From Kiloniella litopenaei (GTDB taxonomy: Bacteria > Pseudomonadota > Alphaproteobacteria > Kiloniellales > Kiloniellaceae), in NCBI RefSeq assembly GCF_000982415.1, contig NZ_LANI01000005.1, positions 1 to 64,000 of the forward strand: a stretch of DNA of 64,000 bases, in the 5' to 3' direction. This document shows, piece after piece, positions 24,208 to 34,100 of this stretch (positions are counted from its first letter, which is position 1; each line of letters begins with the position of its first letter). Made by a program: the position numbers and the translations under genes. The notes under the pieces are model-generated. The model did no database searches. It saw only the letters and a list, made by a program, of their open reading frames with translations, and was not told the origin of the DNA.

Positions 24208-24921
24208 CTATTTTGGAGCCTTAATAACAACAACGGATGGCTTTCCATCAAGTTTTGACAAGGAACTTTGCCAACTTGGTGGACATGGGTGTTTTTTCGA
24301 ATTCTGATTACATGCCCATCCCGTTCGAATACCTTCGAAAGCCTGTTTCATTGCATCGTTCGTAACGGGCTGAGCACCAATTTCAAATTCAGGCACACGA
24401 AAAACATGTTGGATCAAGTACAAGGCATTCTGGCCAACCGTCGCCCGAAAGAGCGCTACTTCGCCTGTGTTACGGGTTAAATCACGTGTACAGTTGATCA
24501 AACGAAAACCTGTTGGGAAACCATTAACCTGATCCTTTAGGGGCGGTGTAGCACCACTTACCTCACAATTCTGCTTATAAATTGCGGCCAATTCATCCAA
24601 AAAACTGACAACATCACCATCAGCCCACCCCGGAAAAACCTGAACGGTGATCATGTCTTTCCAGTTATTGACGTTCTGTCCTGGCGGCAACCATTCTGCC
24701 GTCGTTGATTGCGCCTGCGTACTTCTGGGCAAAGCCTGCCATTGATCAGGTAAAGCTGCAAAAAAGACTTCACCGTTTCCACCCTGGGCAATAACAGAAT
24801 CACCAGCGGCCCGAGCAGTGCTCAAAGACACCACACTGACAGCCCCAAATAACAAACTGGCAAGAAATACCCCTGACAAGAAGTTTCCGGGCCATTTAAC
24901 TTCGCCTTTAATCAAAGACAC
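24208..24921 (-). CDS. Exported hypothetical protein (237 residues)
   Basis: A signal peptide (about residues 1-39: basic start, LSGVFLASLLFGAVSVVSLS, cleavage near ARA-AGD) leads to a periplasmic domain of about 200 residues with TAEWLPPGQNVNNWKDMITV, which is a recurrent motif in an unnamed alphaproteobacterial family, and with four Cys (NCEVSG, NCTRD, WACNQ, PCPPSW) able to form two disulfides. Function is unknown. It shares strand with the TetR gene (54 bp downstream) and may be in one transcript with it. Confidence 0.8.
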   Translation of the reverse strand: MSLIKGEVKWPGNFLSGVFLASLLFGAVSVVSLSTARAAGDSVIAQGGNGEVFFAALPDQWQALPRSTQAQSTTAEWLPPGQNVNNWKDMITVQVFPGWADGDVVSFLDELAAIYKQNCEVSGATPPLKDQVNGFPTGFRLINCTRDLTRNTGEVALFRATVGQNALYLIQHVFRVPEFEIGAQPVTNDAMKQAFEGIRTGWACNQNSKKHPCPPSWQSSLSKLDGKPSVVVIKAPK

Positions 24922-24952
24922 TGATACCTCTCAAACGCAAACAACTTCCATT

Positions 24953-25008
24953 TATCGCGACTATTACCAAGATACTGTATGCAAGGTTCCAACAGAGACA
25001 TCGCGATA
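24953..25008. promoter_or_regulatory. Spaced inverted repeat upstream of the exported-protein gene
   Basis: TATCGCGA (24953-24960) and TCGCGATA (25001-25008) are perfect 8-bp inverted copies, 40 bases apart, within the 209-bp gap before the exported-protein gene. Each could be one half of a looped operator site. Confidence 0.35.
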
Positions 25009-25130
25009 GATTCTCAAACACTAGAGTAAAATAACAACCAACTCTGGCGATTTTGTGTCAGCTATCAAAGACATTACATTGCCTGTTATCATTTTCCCTA
25101 CTCTACTTTTGTCAATTTTCATAAAGAGAT

Positions 25131-26381
25131 TTAGAGCTTCTGCCCCTGCATCAAACGAGGCAAATCCCCAACGATTCCCATAGCATGCTTCATGAAAAAC
25201 CGTTTTACAGGTGGAATTTTGTCAACAGTGGCCAGGCCGACATCACGTGCCACGCGAACTGGTGCCAAATCATTGGAAAACAGTTTCACAAGACCATCCA
25301 TGGCACCCAGCAGGAGCACGTTATCAAAACGACGCCACTTGGCGTAATCTTCCAGTACCTGTGGTGATCCAACATCGAGACCTACTCTTCGGGCATCCAC
25401 AACAACCTGCGCCAACGCGGCAACGTCCCGTAAACCAAGATTCAACCCCTGTCCGGCAATCGGGTGCATACCGTGGGCCGCATCCCCCACAAGAGCCAGG
25501 CGGGTATCTGTATAACGTTCTGCATGTAAAGAACTCAACGGATAGGACCAGCGCATATCCGTTACAGAAAAGGCACCGAGGCTTTCGCCAAATCGGCGAT
25601 GAAGCTCATTGGCAAAATCTTCATTACTCATGGCCATATAGCCATCAACAAGATCTCTTTTTTCTGACCAGACCAATGAAGAACGGTGCACCCCCTCATC
25701 GCTATCAGGTAACGGTAAAAGCGCAAAGGGACCTGAAGGCAGGAAATGTTCGAAAGCAACGCCGTTATGGGGCTTTTCATGCACCACGGTACAGACGATA
25801 CCGTTTTGCTGATAATCCGTCCCTGATACCTTGATTCCAGCACTTTTCCGCAGTTGAGAACCGCGCCCATCTGCCCCAATCACCAGGCGCGCTTTGATTT
25901 TTGTGCCATCACCCAGGGAAGCAACAACGCCACGCTTGTCTCTTTCCAGTTCTTGTAAATTATGGGGCGCCAGATGGTGTAGGTTTTCAAGCTCGGCAGC
26001 CTTGGCATGTGTCGAAAGCCTGATGGCCCGATTTTCCACAATCCACCCCATCGGCGTGTCACCGACTTCCTTAAAATCATAAGACATGGAAAGCGGCGAT
26101 GCACCGCGGTCAATCTGACCATCAGTAATCTCAATATAGCGAATGGCCTCTGCGGCCCATGCCATACCATCCCACAAACCAACCTGATCAAAAACTCTTT
26201 GAGACCCCAATGCAATAGCAGACGATCGACCATCAAAAGGCGCAGCTTTTTGATCAGAAGGCTGTTCACGATCAACAACTGCGACGTCCATTCCCGCACC
26301 GGCAAGGGCGACACCCAGCGTCAGGCCAACCAGGCCACCGCCAACGACAAGAACTTCAACGGTTAGATCTTTTTGAGCCAT
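25131..26381 (-). CDS. UbiH/UbiF/VisC/COQ6 family FAD-dependent hydroxylase
   Basis: The enzyme is a class A flavin monooxygenase that hydroxylates the aromatic ring of ubiquinone precursors using NAD(P)H and oxygen. Residues 9-35 give the dinucleotide-binding fold (VVGGGLVGLTLGVALAGAG), LVIGADGRGSQLRKSAGIKV is the DG motif, and LALVGDAAHGMHPIAGQGLN, then LGLRDVAALA, is the GD/FAD-ribityl motif diagnostic for this group. The 416-residue length fits. Which ring position (C1, C5 or C6) is modified cannot be read off; alphaproteobacteria often use UbiL/UbiM-type enzymes with relaxed specificity. It appears monocistronic. Confidence 0.95.
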   Translation of the reverse strand: MAQKDLTVEVLVVGGGLVGLTLGVALAGAGMDVAVVDREQPSDQKAAPFDGRSSAIALGSQRVFDQVGLWDGMAWAAEAIRYIEITDGQIDRGASPLSMSYDFKEVGDTPMGWIVENRAIRLSTHAKAAELENLHHLAPHNLQELERDKRGVVASLGDGTKIKARLVIGADGRGSQLRKSAGIKVSGTDYQQNGIVCTVVHEKPHNGVAFEHFLPSGPFALLPLPDSDEGVHRSSLVWSEKRDLVDGYMAMSNEDFANELHRRFGESLGAFSVTDMRWSYPLSSLHAERYTDTRLALVGDAAHGMHPIAGQGLNLGLRDVAALAQVVVDARRVGLDVGSPQVLEDYAKWRRFDNVLLLGAMDGLVKLFSNDLAPVRVARDVGLATVDKIPPVKRFFMKHAMGIVGDLPRLMQGQKL

Positions 26382-26646
26382 ATTATTTTAAGCCATTTAT
26401 ATTCAGGATCTTCTTTAAGGTAAGCACAGTCCAACCAAAGAAATCCGATCGCGCCAACTTTCTTATTCCTATATAAGAGGGATTCCAGCCTTTGCCAAAA
26501 GATAACCGCCAACAAATCGGAATTTGCGACAATTTAGTCTGATATAGCAATAAGCCAGAACACCTTGTTCTGATTTATATTATTTCTTTCTGCAAATACG
26601 TCATACATAAAAAGAGCACTAAAAGGGTATAAATACAAAATCTCTC

Positions 26647-26677
26647 TTGACCTTCCCCCTAGAGGAAGCCCTACCTA
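26647..26677 (+). promoter_or_regulatory. CueR/MerR-type promoter of the copper operon
   Basis: TTGACC (-35) and TACCTA (-10) are separated by 19 bp, and the spacer carries the dyad CTTCC-CCCTAGA-GGAAG. The over-long spacer with a dyad ACCTTCC-N7-GGAAG is the hallmark of CueR-activated promoters. No MerR-family gene is in this window. The ATG of the first gene lies 7 bases after the -10, so the transcript may be leaderless. Confidence 0.85.
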
Positions 26678-26683
26678 GGTGGC

Positions 26684-27058
26684 ATGGAACGTATTCTTCA
26701 TATCTTGTTGATTTTGACCTTTGCCCTTTCGACGCCCTTGGTGACTGCCAAAGCCGCTGGACATTGGAATGATAACACTCATCATTATCCTGTTATATCA
26801 GAACAAATAAATACTGATGTCTCAGGTTCTGATATATTCGGTGTATCACAACAAGACCAATCTCTTCCTTCTGAAAAGCAGGCTATGGAAGAGTGTACGA
26901 AGATTATGCACTGTAGTTCTTCCAGTAGCTATTTTTTAACTACAAACACCCAACAATATGTTGATTTCTATCAACATAGCCTCTGGAGCCTACTGCAAGA
27001 ACAACGTCTGTTGGATCAATCTCCTGCAGTAGATCTTCCTCCACCGCGATTTCTGTAA
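26684..27058 (+). CDS. Small exported protein, first gene of the copper operon
   Basis: The 124 residues begin with a clear signal peptide (MERILHILLILTFALSTPLV, cleavage after AKA), giving a mature domain of about 100 residues with a single Cys pair, EECTKIMHCSSSS, and scattered His. Its position right after a CueR-type promoter and before a cupredoxin and CopA/CopB indicates a role in copper handling, perhaps as a periplasmic carrier, but I recognise no family. The ATG sits where transcription should begin, so translation may be leaderless. Confidence 0.75.
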   Translation: MERILHILLILTFALSTPLVTAKAAGHWNDNTHHYPVISEQINTDVSGSDIFGVSQQDQSLPSEKQAMEECTKIMHCSSSSSYFLTTNTQQYVDFYQHSLWSLLQEQRLLDQSPAVDLPPPRFL

Positions 27059-27191
27059 CTCCACTTCAAGATTTAGATCTTATACCTCTCTTTCGTGAAG
27101 CAGGATTTTCATCCTCCCAGCAAAGAGTGAGATAGCGTCTGAATCTCTTTTTGCTCACAAATTGATACAAATTATACTGCTGGAGTTGCAG

Positions 27192-27770
27192 ATGAAAATA
27201 ACACTTACATACCCAAAAGTCTTGACCTCAACCTTAACTAGCTTTGCTTTATCCCTTGGCCTGATTTCCGCCTCGATTTCCACAGCAATGGCAAGCCCGG
27301 GCCACGGTAACACCGAATTGCCATCAATTGGTAAACAGGGTAAAGCCTCTCAGATAAGCCGGACAGTTGAGGTTAATCTAGAAGATAATTACTTTAGCCC
27401 CGAGACAATTTCGGTAACTAAGAATCAAACTGTGCGTTTTGTAATTAAAAACAGCGGAGAGTTTGTTCACGAGTTTAATATTGGCACCGCCGCCATGCAT
27501 GCCGGCCATCAGAAAGAAATGATGATGATGACCGAACATGGCATCTTAGAGGTGGATAAAATCAACCGGGACAAGATGATGATGATGGATATGGGGGATG
27601 GAGAAACTATGTCCCACGATGATCCAAACTCTGTATTACTGGAACCGGGCGAAACCGCTGAGATTATTTGGCAATTTCCCGAAGCTGCAGAACTGGAATT
27701 CGCCTGTAATGTCCCGGGACATTACGAGAGTGGCATGGTCGGTGAGATCAAGGTCGGAAAAGGCCAATAA
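27192..27770 (+). CDS. Cupredoxin (plastocyanin/azurin-like) copper protein
   Basis: After a signal peptide (about residues 1-35, ending STAMA-SPG) comes a type 1 copper domain (about 60-190). Likely ligands are His in SGEFVHEFNIG and the Cys, His and Met of FACNVPGHYESGM. Between the first His and the Cys is a Met/His-rich insertion (AAMHAGHQKEMMMMTEHGIL and a further MMMMDMGDGETMSHDD run) typical of periplasmic copper-resistance cupredoxins and probably an extra Cu(I) site. GGAG stands 7 bases before the ATG at 27192; the frame opens 10 codons earlier. It lies second in the copper operon. Confidence 0.93.
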   Translation: MKITLTYPKVLTSTLTSFALSLGLISASISTAMASPGHGNTELPSIGKQGKASQISRTVEVNLEDNYFSPETISVTKNQTVRFVIKNSGEFVHEFNIGTAAMHAGHQKEMMMMTEHGILEVDKINRDKMMMMDMGDGETMSHDDPNSVLLEPGETAEIIWQFPEAAELEFACNVPGHYESGMVGEIKVGKGQ

Positions 27771-27920
27771 ATACCCACCACATTTTCAAATCATCAAGAT
27801 TGGATATTGAGAGCAGATAAGGCTGTCATCCAATTAATATTGATATCAATCACATAGTTAAACCCGCAGGTACGATTGTTGTTTACCTGCGGGAAGACTG
27901 TCATGGGTAAGGAAAAATTT

Positions 27921-29717
27921 ATGAAACGAGAAATACGTTATCTCGCGTCTGTCCTTGGCGTCATATCTTTTATGACTTCAACTTATATGACAGAAGCAGA
28001 AGCCGCCAGCTATGACCTTACAGTTGATAAGGTTGAAATTGAAACAGCAGAATTCACCAAAACAGGTATCGGTTATAACGGTAGTTCACCCGGTCCAATA
28101 CTACGCTTTACCGAAGGCGAAGATGTCACCATTAATGTGACAAACAATCTCGACGAACCCACTTCCATCCACTGGCATGGTTTGATTTTACCAGCCAATA
28201 TGGATGGTGTTCCAGGGATTAGTTTTGATGGTATCGCACCTGGCGAAACCTTTAGTTACCAATTCCCTGTGGTCCAGTCTGGGACTTATTGGTATCACAG
28301 CCATTCTGGCTTTCAAGAGCCTGATGGCGCCTATGGGACGATTGTAATTGAGCCCCAAAAGCGTGAACCTTACCGTTATGATCGTGATTATGTTGTTCAA
28401 TTTACGGACAAACATCCACAATCGGGTTCTACCATCATGCGTAACCTCAAGCTGATGGATGACTATTACAATCGCAGCCAGCGTACTCTTGCCGATTTTT
28501 TCTCAGATGTTTCACGCAAAGGGTTTTCCGAGACAATTTCTGAGCGCATGTCTTGGGGGCAAATGCGGATGACACCAACTGACATCGAAGATGTGCAAGG
28601 CTTTACCACCTTGATTAACGGGCAAGACCCAGAGGCAAACTGGACTGGTCTGTTTAAACCGGGTGAGCGAATCAGGCTGCGTTTTATCAATTCATCTGCA
28701 ATGGCCTATTTTGATGTACGGATCCCCGGCTTGAAAATGACCGTTGTCAGTGCGGATGGCAACAATGTACAGCCAGTGAAAGTTGATGAGTTTCGAATTT
28801 CCGTAGCCGAGACATACGACGTAATCGTTCAACCGAAAGAGAATAAAGCCTACAGCATTTTCGCTGAATCCATGGGTCGCAGTTCATACGGCCTCGGGAC
28901 ACTTGCACCGCGTAAAGGCATGAAAGCAGCAGTACCTGAAATGCGAGAGAAGCCGTTACTGACTATGGCTGATATGGGCATGGATCATGGCTCGATGGAG
29001 CATAACAATATGATGTCATCAGGTAAAAATTCTGCAGAGATGACAAATAATACCAGCAAAGACCACACACCAACACTATCCAGTGCAGAAACAGGTATCT
29101 CTACAATGATGCGAATGGATCATTCCAAGATGCCTGATTCCCATGCTGCCAGCATGAAGAACATGAGCAACAAAACAGATCCGTTTTATGCCAACGGCAG
29201 TGGACTAAAACCTGAGATCTCTGAGGGTGCGAAAGTTTTGTCCTATGCTGATTTGAAAGCTCAAAAACCACTTTATGAAGATCGGGAAGCAACACGAGAG
29301 ATTGAGCTGCGACTAACGGGAAACATGAATCGATATAGCTGGTCGATCAATGGGGTTAAATATGAAGATGCCGACCCTATCCGTCTGAAATATGGTGAAC
29401 GAGTGCGTTTTAAGTTTGTCAATGAAACCATGATGACTCACCCTATGCACCTACATGGTATGTGGTCCATTTTGGATAACGGCAATGGCAAATGGAATCC
29501 GGTAAAGCACACCATCTCTATCGCCCCCGGCACAACGGTCTATTCCGAAACTGAAGTTGATGCTACTGGCCAATGGGCGTTTCATTGCCATCTCTCCTAT
29601 CACGCAGCAACAGGTATGTTCCGCAAAGTAATTGTTGAGGGCGGTCCAGATGTTGCGCAAAGCACAACTGATGTTGAGAACCCTGTTTCTGAAACAGACT
29701 TAGAGCAAAAGGGTTAA
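27921..29717 (+). CDS. copA: Multicopper oxidase, CopA copper-resistance type
   Basis: The periplasmic oxidase converts Cu(I) to less toxic Cu(II) and binds extra copper. Three cupredoxin domains are seen. The first has SIHWHGLILPANMDGVPG and TYWYHSHSGFQEPDGAYG; the last has HPMHLHGMWS and HCHLSYHAATGM, supplying the trinuclear and type 1 copper ligands. Between domains 2 and 3 is a Met/His-rich stretch (MADMGMDHGSMEHNNMM and RMDHSKMPDSHAASMKNM). I place the start at 27921 (AAGGA upstream, signal peptide to EAEA-ASY); the ATG at 27903 is an alternative. The copB gene follows after 3 bp. Confidence 0.95.
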   Translation: MKREIRYLASVLGVISFMTSTYMTEAEAASYDLTVDKVEIETAEFTKTGIGYNGSSPGPILRFTEGEDVTINVTNNLDEPTSIHWHGLILPANMDGVPGISFDGIAPGETFSYQFPVVQSGTYWYHSHSGFQEPDGAYGTIVIEPQKREPYRYDRDYVVQFTDKHPQSGSTIMRNLKLMDDYYNRSQRTLADFFSDVSRKGFSETISERMSWGQMRMTPTDIEDVQGFTTLINGQDPEANWTGLFKPGERIRLRFINSSAMAYFDVRIPGLKMTVVSADGNNVQPVKVDEFRISVAETYDVIVQPKENKAYSIFAESMGRSSYGLGTLAPRKGMKAAVPEMREKPLLTMADMGMDHGSMEHNNMMSSGKNSAEMTNNTSKDHTPTLSSAETGISTMMRMDHSKMPDSHAASMKNMSNKTDPFYANGSGLKPEISEGAKVLSYADLKAQKPLYEDREATREIELRLTGNMNRYSWSINGVKYEDADPIRLKYGERVRFKFVNETMMTHPMHLHGMWSILDNGNGKWNPVKHTISIAPGTTVYSETEVDATGQWAFHCHLSYHAATGMFRKVIVEGGPDVAQSTTDVENPVSETDLEQKG

Positions 29718-29720
29718 ATT

Positions 29721-30494
29721 ATGAAAAAACTTGGAAAAATAACTCTTGCCTCAAGCAAACGCTTTGTGCTGACTAGTCTTATCTTCTTTACCTTTTTGGG
29801 AGCTGGAGTACCTGCCACCTCACAAGAACTCAAGTATGATAATCTTGGAAAAGATCCTTATATCTATTATGGATTAAGCATTGAGCAGCTGGAAACCCGC
29901 ATCGGAGAAAGCGGCCATTCCCTTGTTTGGGATGGTGATGCCTTTGTAGGGACAGATGAAGCAAAGTTGCGCCTGCGATCAGCGGGGGAATATTCACTGG
30001 ACGAGAGTCTGTTGGAGAATTTGGAACATCAAGCTTTGGTCCAAACACCTGTATCAGACTTCTTTGATGCTAAAGCCGGTCTTCGCTACGACAGCCCTAA
30101 TGGCAAGAACAGAGGCTATGCCGTTGTTGGTTTTCAAGGTTTAGCCCCGCAATGGTTTGAGCTTGAGGGTGATCTGTTCCTCAGTGAGAAGGGTGATCTA
30201 TCTGCACGGTTGGAAGCAGACTATGAATTGCTTTTAACCAATCGTCTGATCCTGATACCAACTGCTGAAATTGATCTGGCCTTTTCTGATGATGAAGATA
30301 TAGGTATTGGAGCAGGTCTGAATTCTATCGAGACAGGTCTTCGCCTTAGCTATGATCTCGTAGATCGTACCATTGCACCTTATATTGGGGTCAACTACGA
30401 ACGTAGTTTTGGTCAAACTCGGGATTTTGCCAGAGAAGATGGTGAAGACACAGATCAAACGACCTTTGTTATGGGCGTTCGCTTGCTATTCTAA
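29721..30494 (+). CDS. copB: Copper resistance protein B
   Basis: This 257-residue outer-membrane protein of the CopB/PcoB family forms a beta-barrel that binds or passes copper. A signal peptide (about 1-36, ending ATS-QEL) leads directly to the barrel: YYGLSIEQLETRIGESGHSL, LVWDGDAFVGTDEAKLRLRS, DFFDAKAGLRYDSPNGKNRG, FELEGDLFLSEKGDLSARLE and a terminal aromatic VRLLF as expected for BAM insertion. Unlike many CopB proteins it has no Met-rich N-terminal region, presumably because CopA and the cupredoxin carry that load. It is the last gene of the copper operon. Confidence 0.94.
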   Translation: MKKLGKITLASSKRFVLTSLIFFTFLGAGVPATSQELKYDNLGKDPYIYYGLSIEQLETRIGESGHSLVWDGDAFVGTDEAKLRLRSAGEYSLDESLLENLEHQALVQTPVSDFFDAKAGLRYDSPNGKNRGYAVVGFQGLAPQWFELEGDLFLSEKGDLSARLEADYELLLTNRLILIPTAEIDLAFSDDEDIGIGAGLNSIETGLRLSYDLVDRTIAPYIGVNYERSFGQTRDFAREDGEDTDQTTFVMGVRLLF

Positions 30495-30517
30495 TACTTC
30501 GATAAGTTAATCAGCAT

Positions 30518-30555
30518 AAAAAGCTTCACCACGAAATCTGGTGAAGCTTTTTTTT
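30518..30555. terminator. Strong bidirectional terminator after copB
   Basis: AAAAGCTTCACCA and TGGTGAAGCTTTT pair perfectly around CGAAATC, with TTTT following. It separates the copper operon from the convergent merF pair. Confidence 0.9.
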
Positions 30556-30608
30556 GGAATAGATACACAAAATAGGACCTGCCATGAACATACATATCGC
30601 TATAAAAA

Positions 30609-30833
30609 TCAAGAGCAATATGAGTTTCCTTGCTGAATTGGCGGACAAGCGACTGTGCCATATGAACAATACACACAACAATCGCCTTTGAGGGGGCGTA
30701 AAATCTCGTTGCATCCTTTACAGTCATAAAACCACTGGCAAGCATCAGTCGGCATTGTTTCAGATTCAGCATGTCCGCATTTAGGACAAGTAATAATCGA
30801 GATTACTTCAAACGACGCTTTTGACGTTTCCAT
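30609..30833 (-). CDS. GDCCVxC domain-containing protein
   Basis: This 74-residue Cys-rich protein shows ITCPKCGHAESETMPTDACQ, FYDCKGCNEILRP and the name-giving GDCCVYCSYGT, plus a C-terminal Cys. Such proteins regularly accompany MerF or MerT-like mercury transporters and are thought to bind thiophilic metals; the exact role is not shown. It overlaps the merF gene upstream by 31 bases, indicating translational coupling. Confidence 0.9.
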   Translation of the reverse strand: METSKASFEVISIITCPKCGHAESETMPTDACQWFYDCKGCNEILRPLKGDCCVYCSYGTVACPPIQQGNSYCS

Positions 30834-31015
30834 AGTGCGTATCCCGTGATGATAACGAAGAAAGCAAGGACAGGAAGCAAAACGAAGTCCAAGTAACCAA
30901 CTATCGCCGAAAGGCCAAGCAAACTAAACAGAACAACAAGAAGAGGTGTAAAACAACACAATGCAGTGATAATTGTTCCAACAATACCAACGGTAAGAAG
31001 GTCAGGTTTCATCAA
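30803..31015 (-). CDS. merF: Mercury resistance transport protein MerF
   Basis: The 70 residues form two membrane helices with the Hg(II)-binding Cys pair in the first (ALCCFTPLLVVLFSLLGLSA), followed by GYLDFVLLPVLAFFVIITGY and a basic tail. This is the MerF pattern; MerF carries Hg(II) across the inner membrane, normally to mercuric reductase, but no merA, merP or merR is present in the window. The second Cys pair of classical MerF near the C-terminus is absent. Paired with the GDCCVxC protein and next to copper genes, it may serve another soft metal (inference). Confidence 0.9.
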   Translation of the reverse strand: MMKPDLLTVGIVGTIITALCCFTPLLVVLFSLLGLSAIVGYLDFVLLPVLAFFVIITGYALWKRQKRRLK

Positions 31016-31132
31016 GTTTTAATCCCATATGACACCTTCATATTTACCATCAATATTATCGTTTTTCATAATCATCTATGCGTGATCATCTCTATCCCGA
31101 CCACCGTAATTGAAAACAAGAACACCCAAGAA

Positions 31133-34100
31133 TCAGTAATCCCATTTCCAGAAGACACCGACCTTGCTGTCTGCTGTTTGTCCGGTTTCGCTTTCAAGCG
31201 TGATATTGGGCGTCAGATCAATTTGGACTTTGGCTTTGGTGCTGTCCGCTGAAGCCCCTTGGTCGACACCGATATAGATATTATCGGTGATGTATTTTCC
31301 GGCGCTGACCTCTGGCGATCCGGTATCAGAATTCGTTCCCGCAGTCAGAACATCTACCCCCAGTGTATCCCGGGCGAAGCCCAGAACACCCCCGCCGGAA
31401 TCTATCTTACCGGAAAGGGATGCAACAGCAGATGCAAGTTGCAAGGCCTCAACCGCCGAAAGTTTTCCCGAAGCTTTGCCAAAGAGAACATGGGAAAGCA
31501 CCTCATCCTCGGGCAGACCATCAGGCGAAGAGAAACTGATCTTTGGGTTGGACGCTGTTCCCTGAATAGAAACAATAGCTGTCACGTTATCGGCTTCATA
31601 GATTGCAGAAAGATCGAGTTCCGGATTAATCTGTGTACCGCCCACTAGTGCGATCTTGCCCTTTCGCAATTTAAAGTTCTTACCCGCGAATGAGAACTGT
31701 CCTCTAACCGGGCTTAGATATCCTTCAATCACTGGTGCATTGGCAAGCCCCTTGATGGTGAACCTGCCTTCCCATTCCGAATCAAGCCCCCGTCCGCGAA
31801 TGAAAACCTTACGCGGCATATTCAACAGTAAATCCAGTGAAATTTTTGAAGGTGGTTTTTCCTTCTCAGCCGTCACATCCCCCGAAGTCGGCTGCCCCGG
31901 ACGATGGGGACGATTTATTTCAGTTACCTCCAGCTCTACGACGCTAGGGGCAACGGCACTGCCGATATTAATATTGGTTTCCCGGGTCGTGATATCACCC
32001 GCCACAGTCATACTGGTCGGCGAACCTTTGATTGCAATATTACCATCGGTCTGGACGGCTATCTGATCCTGATCCAGCGCGGCAAGATTATCGAGTTGAA
32101 TAGCCAGGTCAACCAGTGGATTGCTAAGGCTTTCAAAGCGCACGGTGCCTTCGGATCTCAAAACCCCCTGTTTATTGTCATTCGCCTGAAGGTTTAATCG
32201 CAACAACTGGCTATTTTCCAACCCGGCATCAAGGGTGATATTTTTAAGCAACGTTCCCAGTTCAATATTTTCATAACGACCTTCACGCACAGTGGCTGTA
32301 CCGATCAACTGCGGGTTTGCAACAGTCCCGGAAACCTGGAGATCAGTGTGAAGCTTCCCGCGCATTTCCTGCGTATCCAGTGCCAGAATAGCCCACAAAC
32401 TTTCGATTTCACTATCAATCAGCAGATCCCCGCTCAAAGGCTGGCTTTCAGGAACAGTGACAGAAAAAGGAGAAAAACCTACCTGTAGAGGCACAGAACC
32501 TTTGGCCTGAACTGTTGATTTTTCCAACCCCGTTACATCATTTTGAAAGTCAAAACGGGTATTATTCAGTGTACCGGATAAGGTTGTGCGCAAAGGAGGT
32601 ATTGTTGAGTTCGGATCGTCTGTAAGTTTGACGTTTTCCGCCTTCAACAAAAGACTCCCCTGTGCATTATCAGGGCGTAGAGACAAGTCTGCCTTTCCGG
32701 CCAGTACCCCTTTGATCTCTAAGTCAGGAGCCACCAGATTGACCAGATCAAGCGGGAAAGTTTTGATTTCTATCTGCGCATCTGCACTGGATTTTGTCAG
32801 TGCACCCGTGCCGGAAATCACACCGCGATCAAATGCAAGTTCAAAGGGATCAATACTGGTTTTATCCTGATCCTGAAGCACGACAAGAGCCTGGCGTAAA
32901 GCCAGAACCTTGTCTGCAATCGTGCCATCCAGCTGAGACAGTTCAAAACGTGTGTGTGATGTTTTCCCCGCTACTGGAAGCGTCAGATTACCGCCCCCTC
33001 CTAACGAAACAGAAGGTGCCATTGAGCTGTCCACAGCAAAGGTAAAATCAGCATTGGAGAGGCCACCCCTAACATCCAGCCGAGCTTGTTCGATCAAGCG
33101 ATCCTGAACAGAAACATCAGACAAAGTGGCCGTCATCGCCAACAAGGGATCATTAAAATTCCCCTGTGATGTGGCAGTCACCTCCAGATTCCTGATAACT
33201 GTCCCCCCGGAGTCAGGTGAGAAATTATTTACCTTCGAGTCCAAAGCCAGATGTTGCACACCGCCTTTTTCTGTCAGGGCTGCATTGGCCGTGACTACCC
33301 CTGCGAGATCAACCCCAAAGGCTGTTCCCAGAGAGGAAACATCACGGAAATCCCCCCGGATATCAGCAATAAGCGGTGCCCCATCAAAGGGAACCGTTGC
33401 CGTACCCGACATATTATTCTGCCCCGTTTGCAGCAGAATATCCGCGACTTCCAGCTTCCCGTAATCGGGCATAGAAAACCCAAACGCCAGATCCAGAGGA
33501 AGAATTCCCCCGCGAAGCTCTGAATCAACACCCCCACTTGCCCCGCTCGCCAATGTCTTCGCGTTAAAGGTTGTCACCAAATCACCGATTTTATTCTGAT
33601 TCAGATTCAAAGCGGACAGGGTTAACGTTCCTTCTGCTTTTGGATCTGTGACCTCACCGCTTAGCGTGGTTTCAAAGTTTGCTGCCCCCGACAAGTCAAG
33701 TCCGGCAACCTTATTCAACCTTGAAAGCTCTGGTGCTTCGACCTTTACATCAGCCAAAAGACTTTCAAAGGTGGCAGGAAGTTCAGCTGCCCCGGTAAGT
33801 TGTGCCACCGGAAGCGGTAAGGAGATATCCAATATCCTGAAGCCCCCATCACCCAAATTCAAATTTGCCCTCAAGGATGGATCGCTGCTCACGAGTTCCT
33901 GAAGAACAGGATCACCCACATCAAGGCTTTGAGCTGTAATCGTGATGTCACCCGTCATCTGATTGGCAACATCCAGACTCTGCAAACTTAATTCGGTGAC
34001 AAGCTTTCCCTTTATTGGTGCAATCCGGGAAAGATCATCCAGAACGATTGCAATTTTTGAGCTTGCCGTATTCTCACGGGTTGCCATGGCCGCTCTGACA

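Noticed and set aside
30491-30772. 93-residue minus-strand frame at the end of the copper operon
   Set aside because: It spans the bidirectional terminator and overlaps the GDCCVxC gene in another frame.
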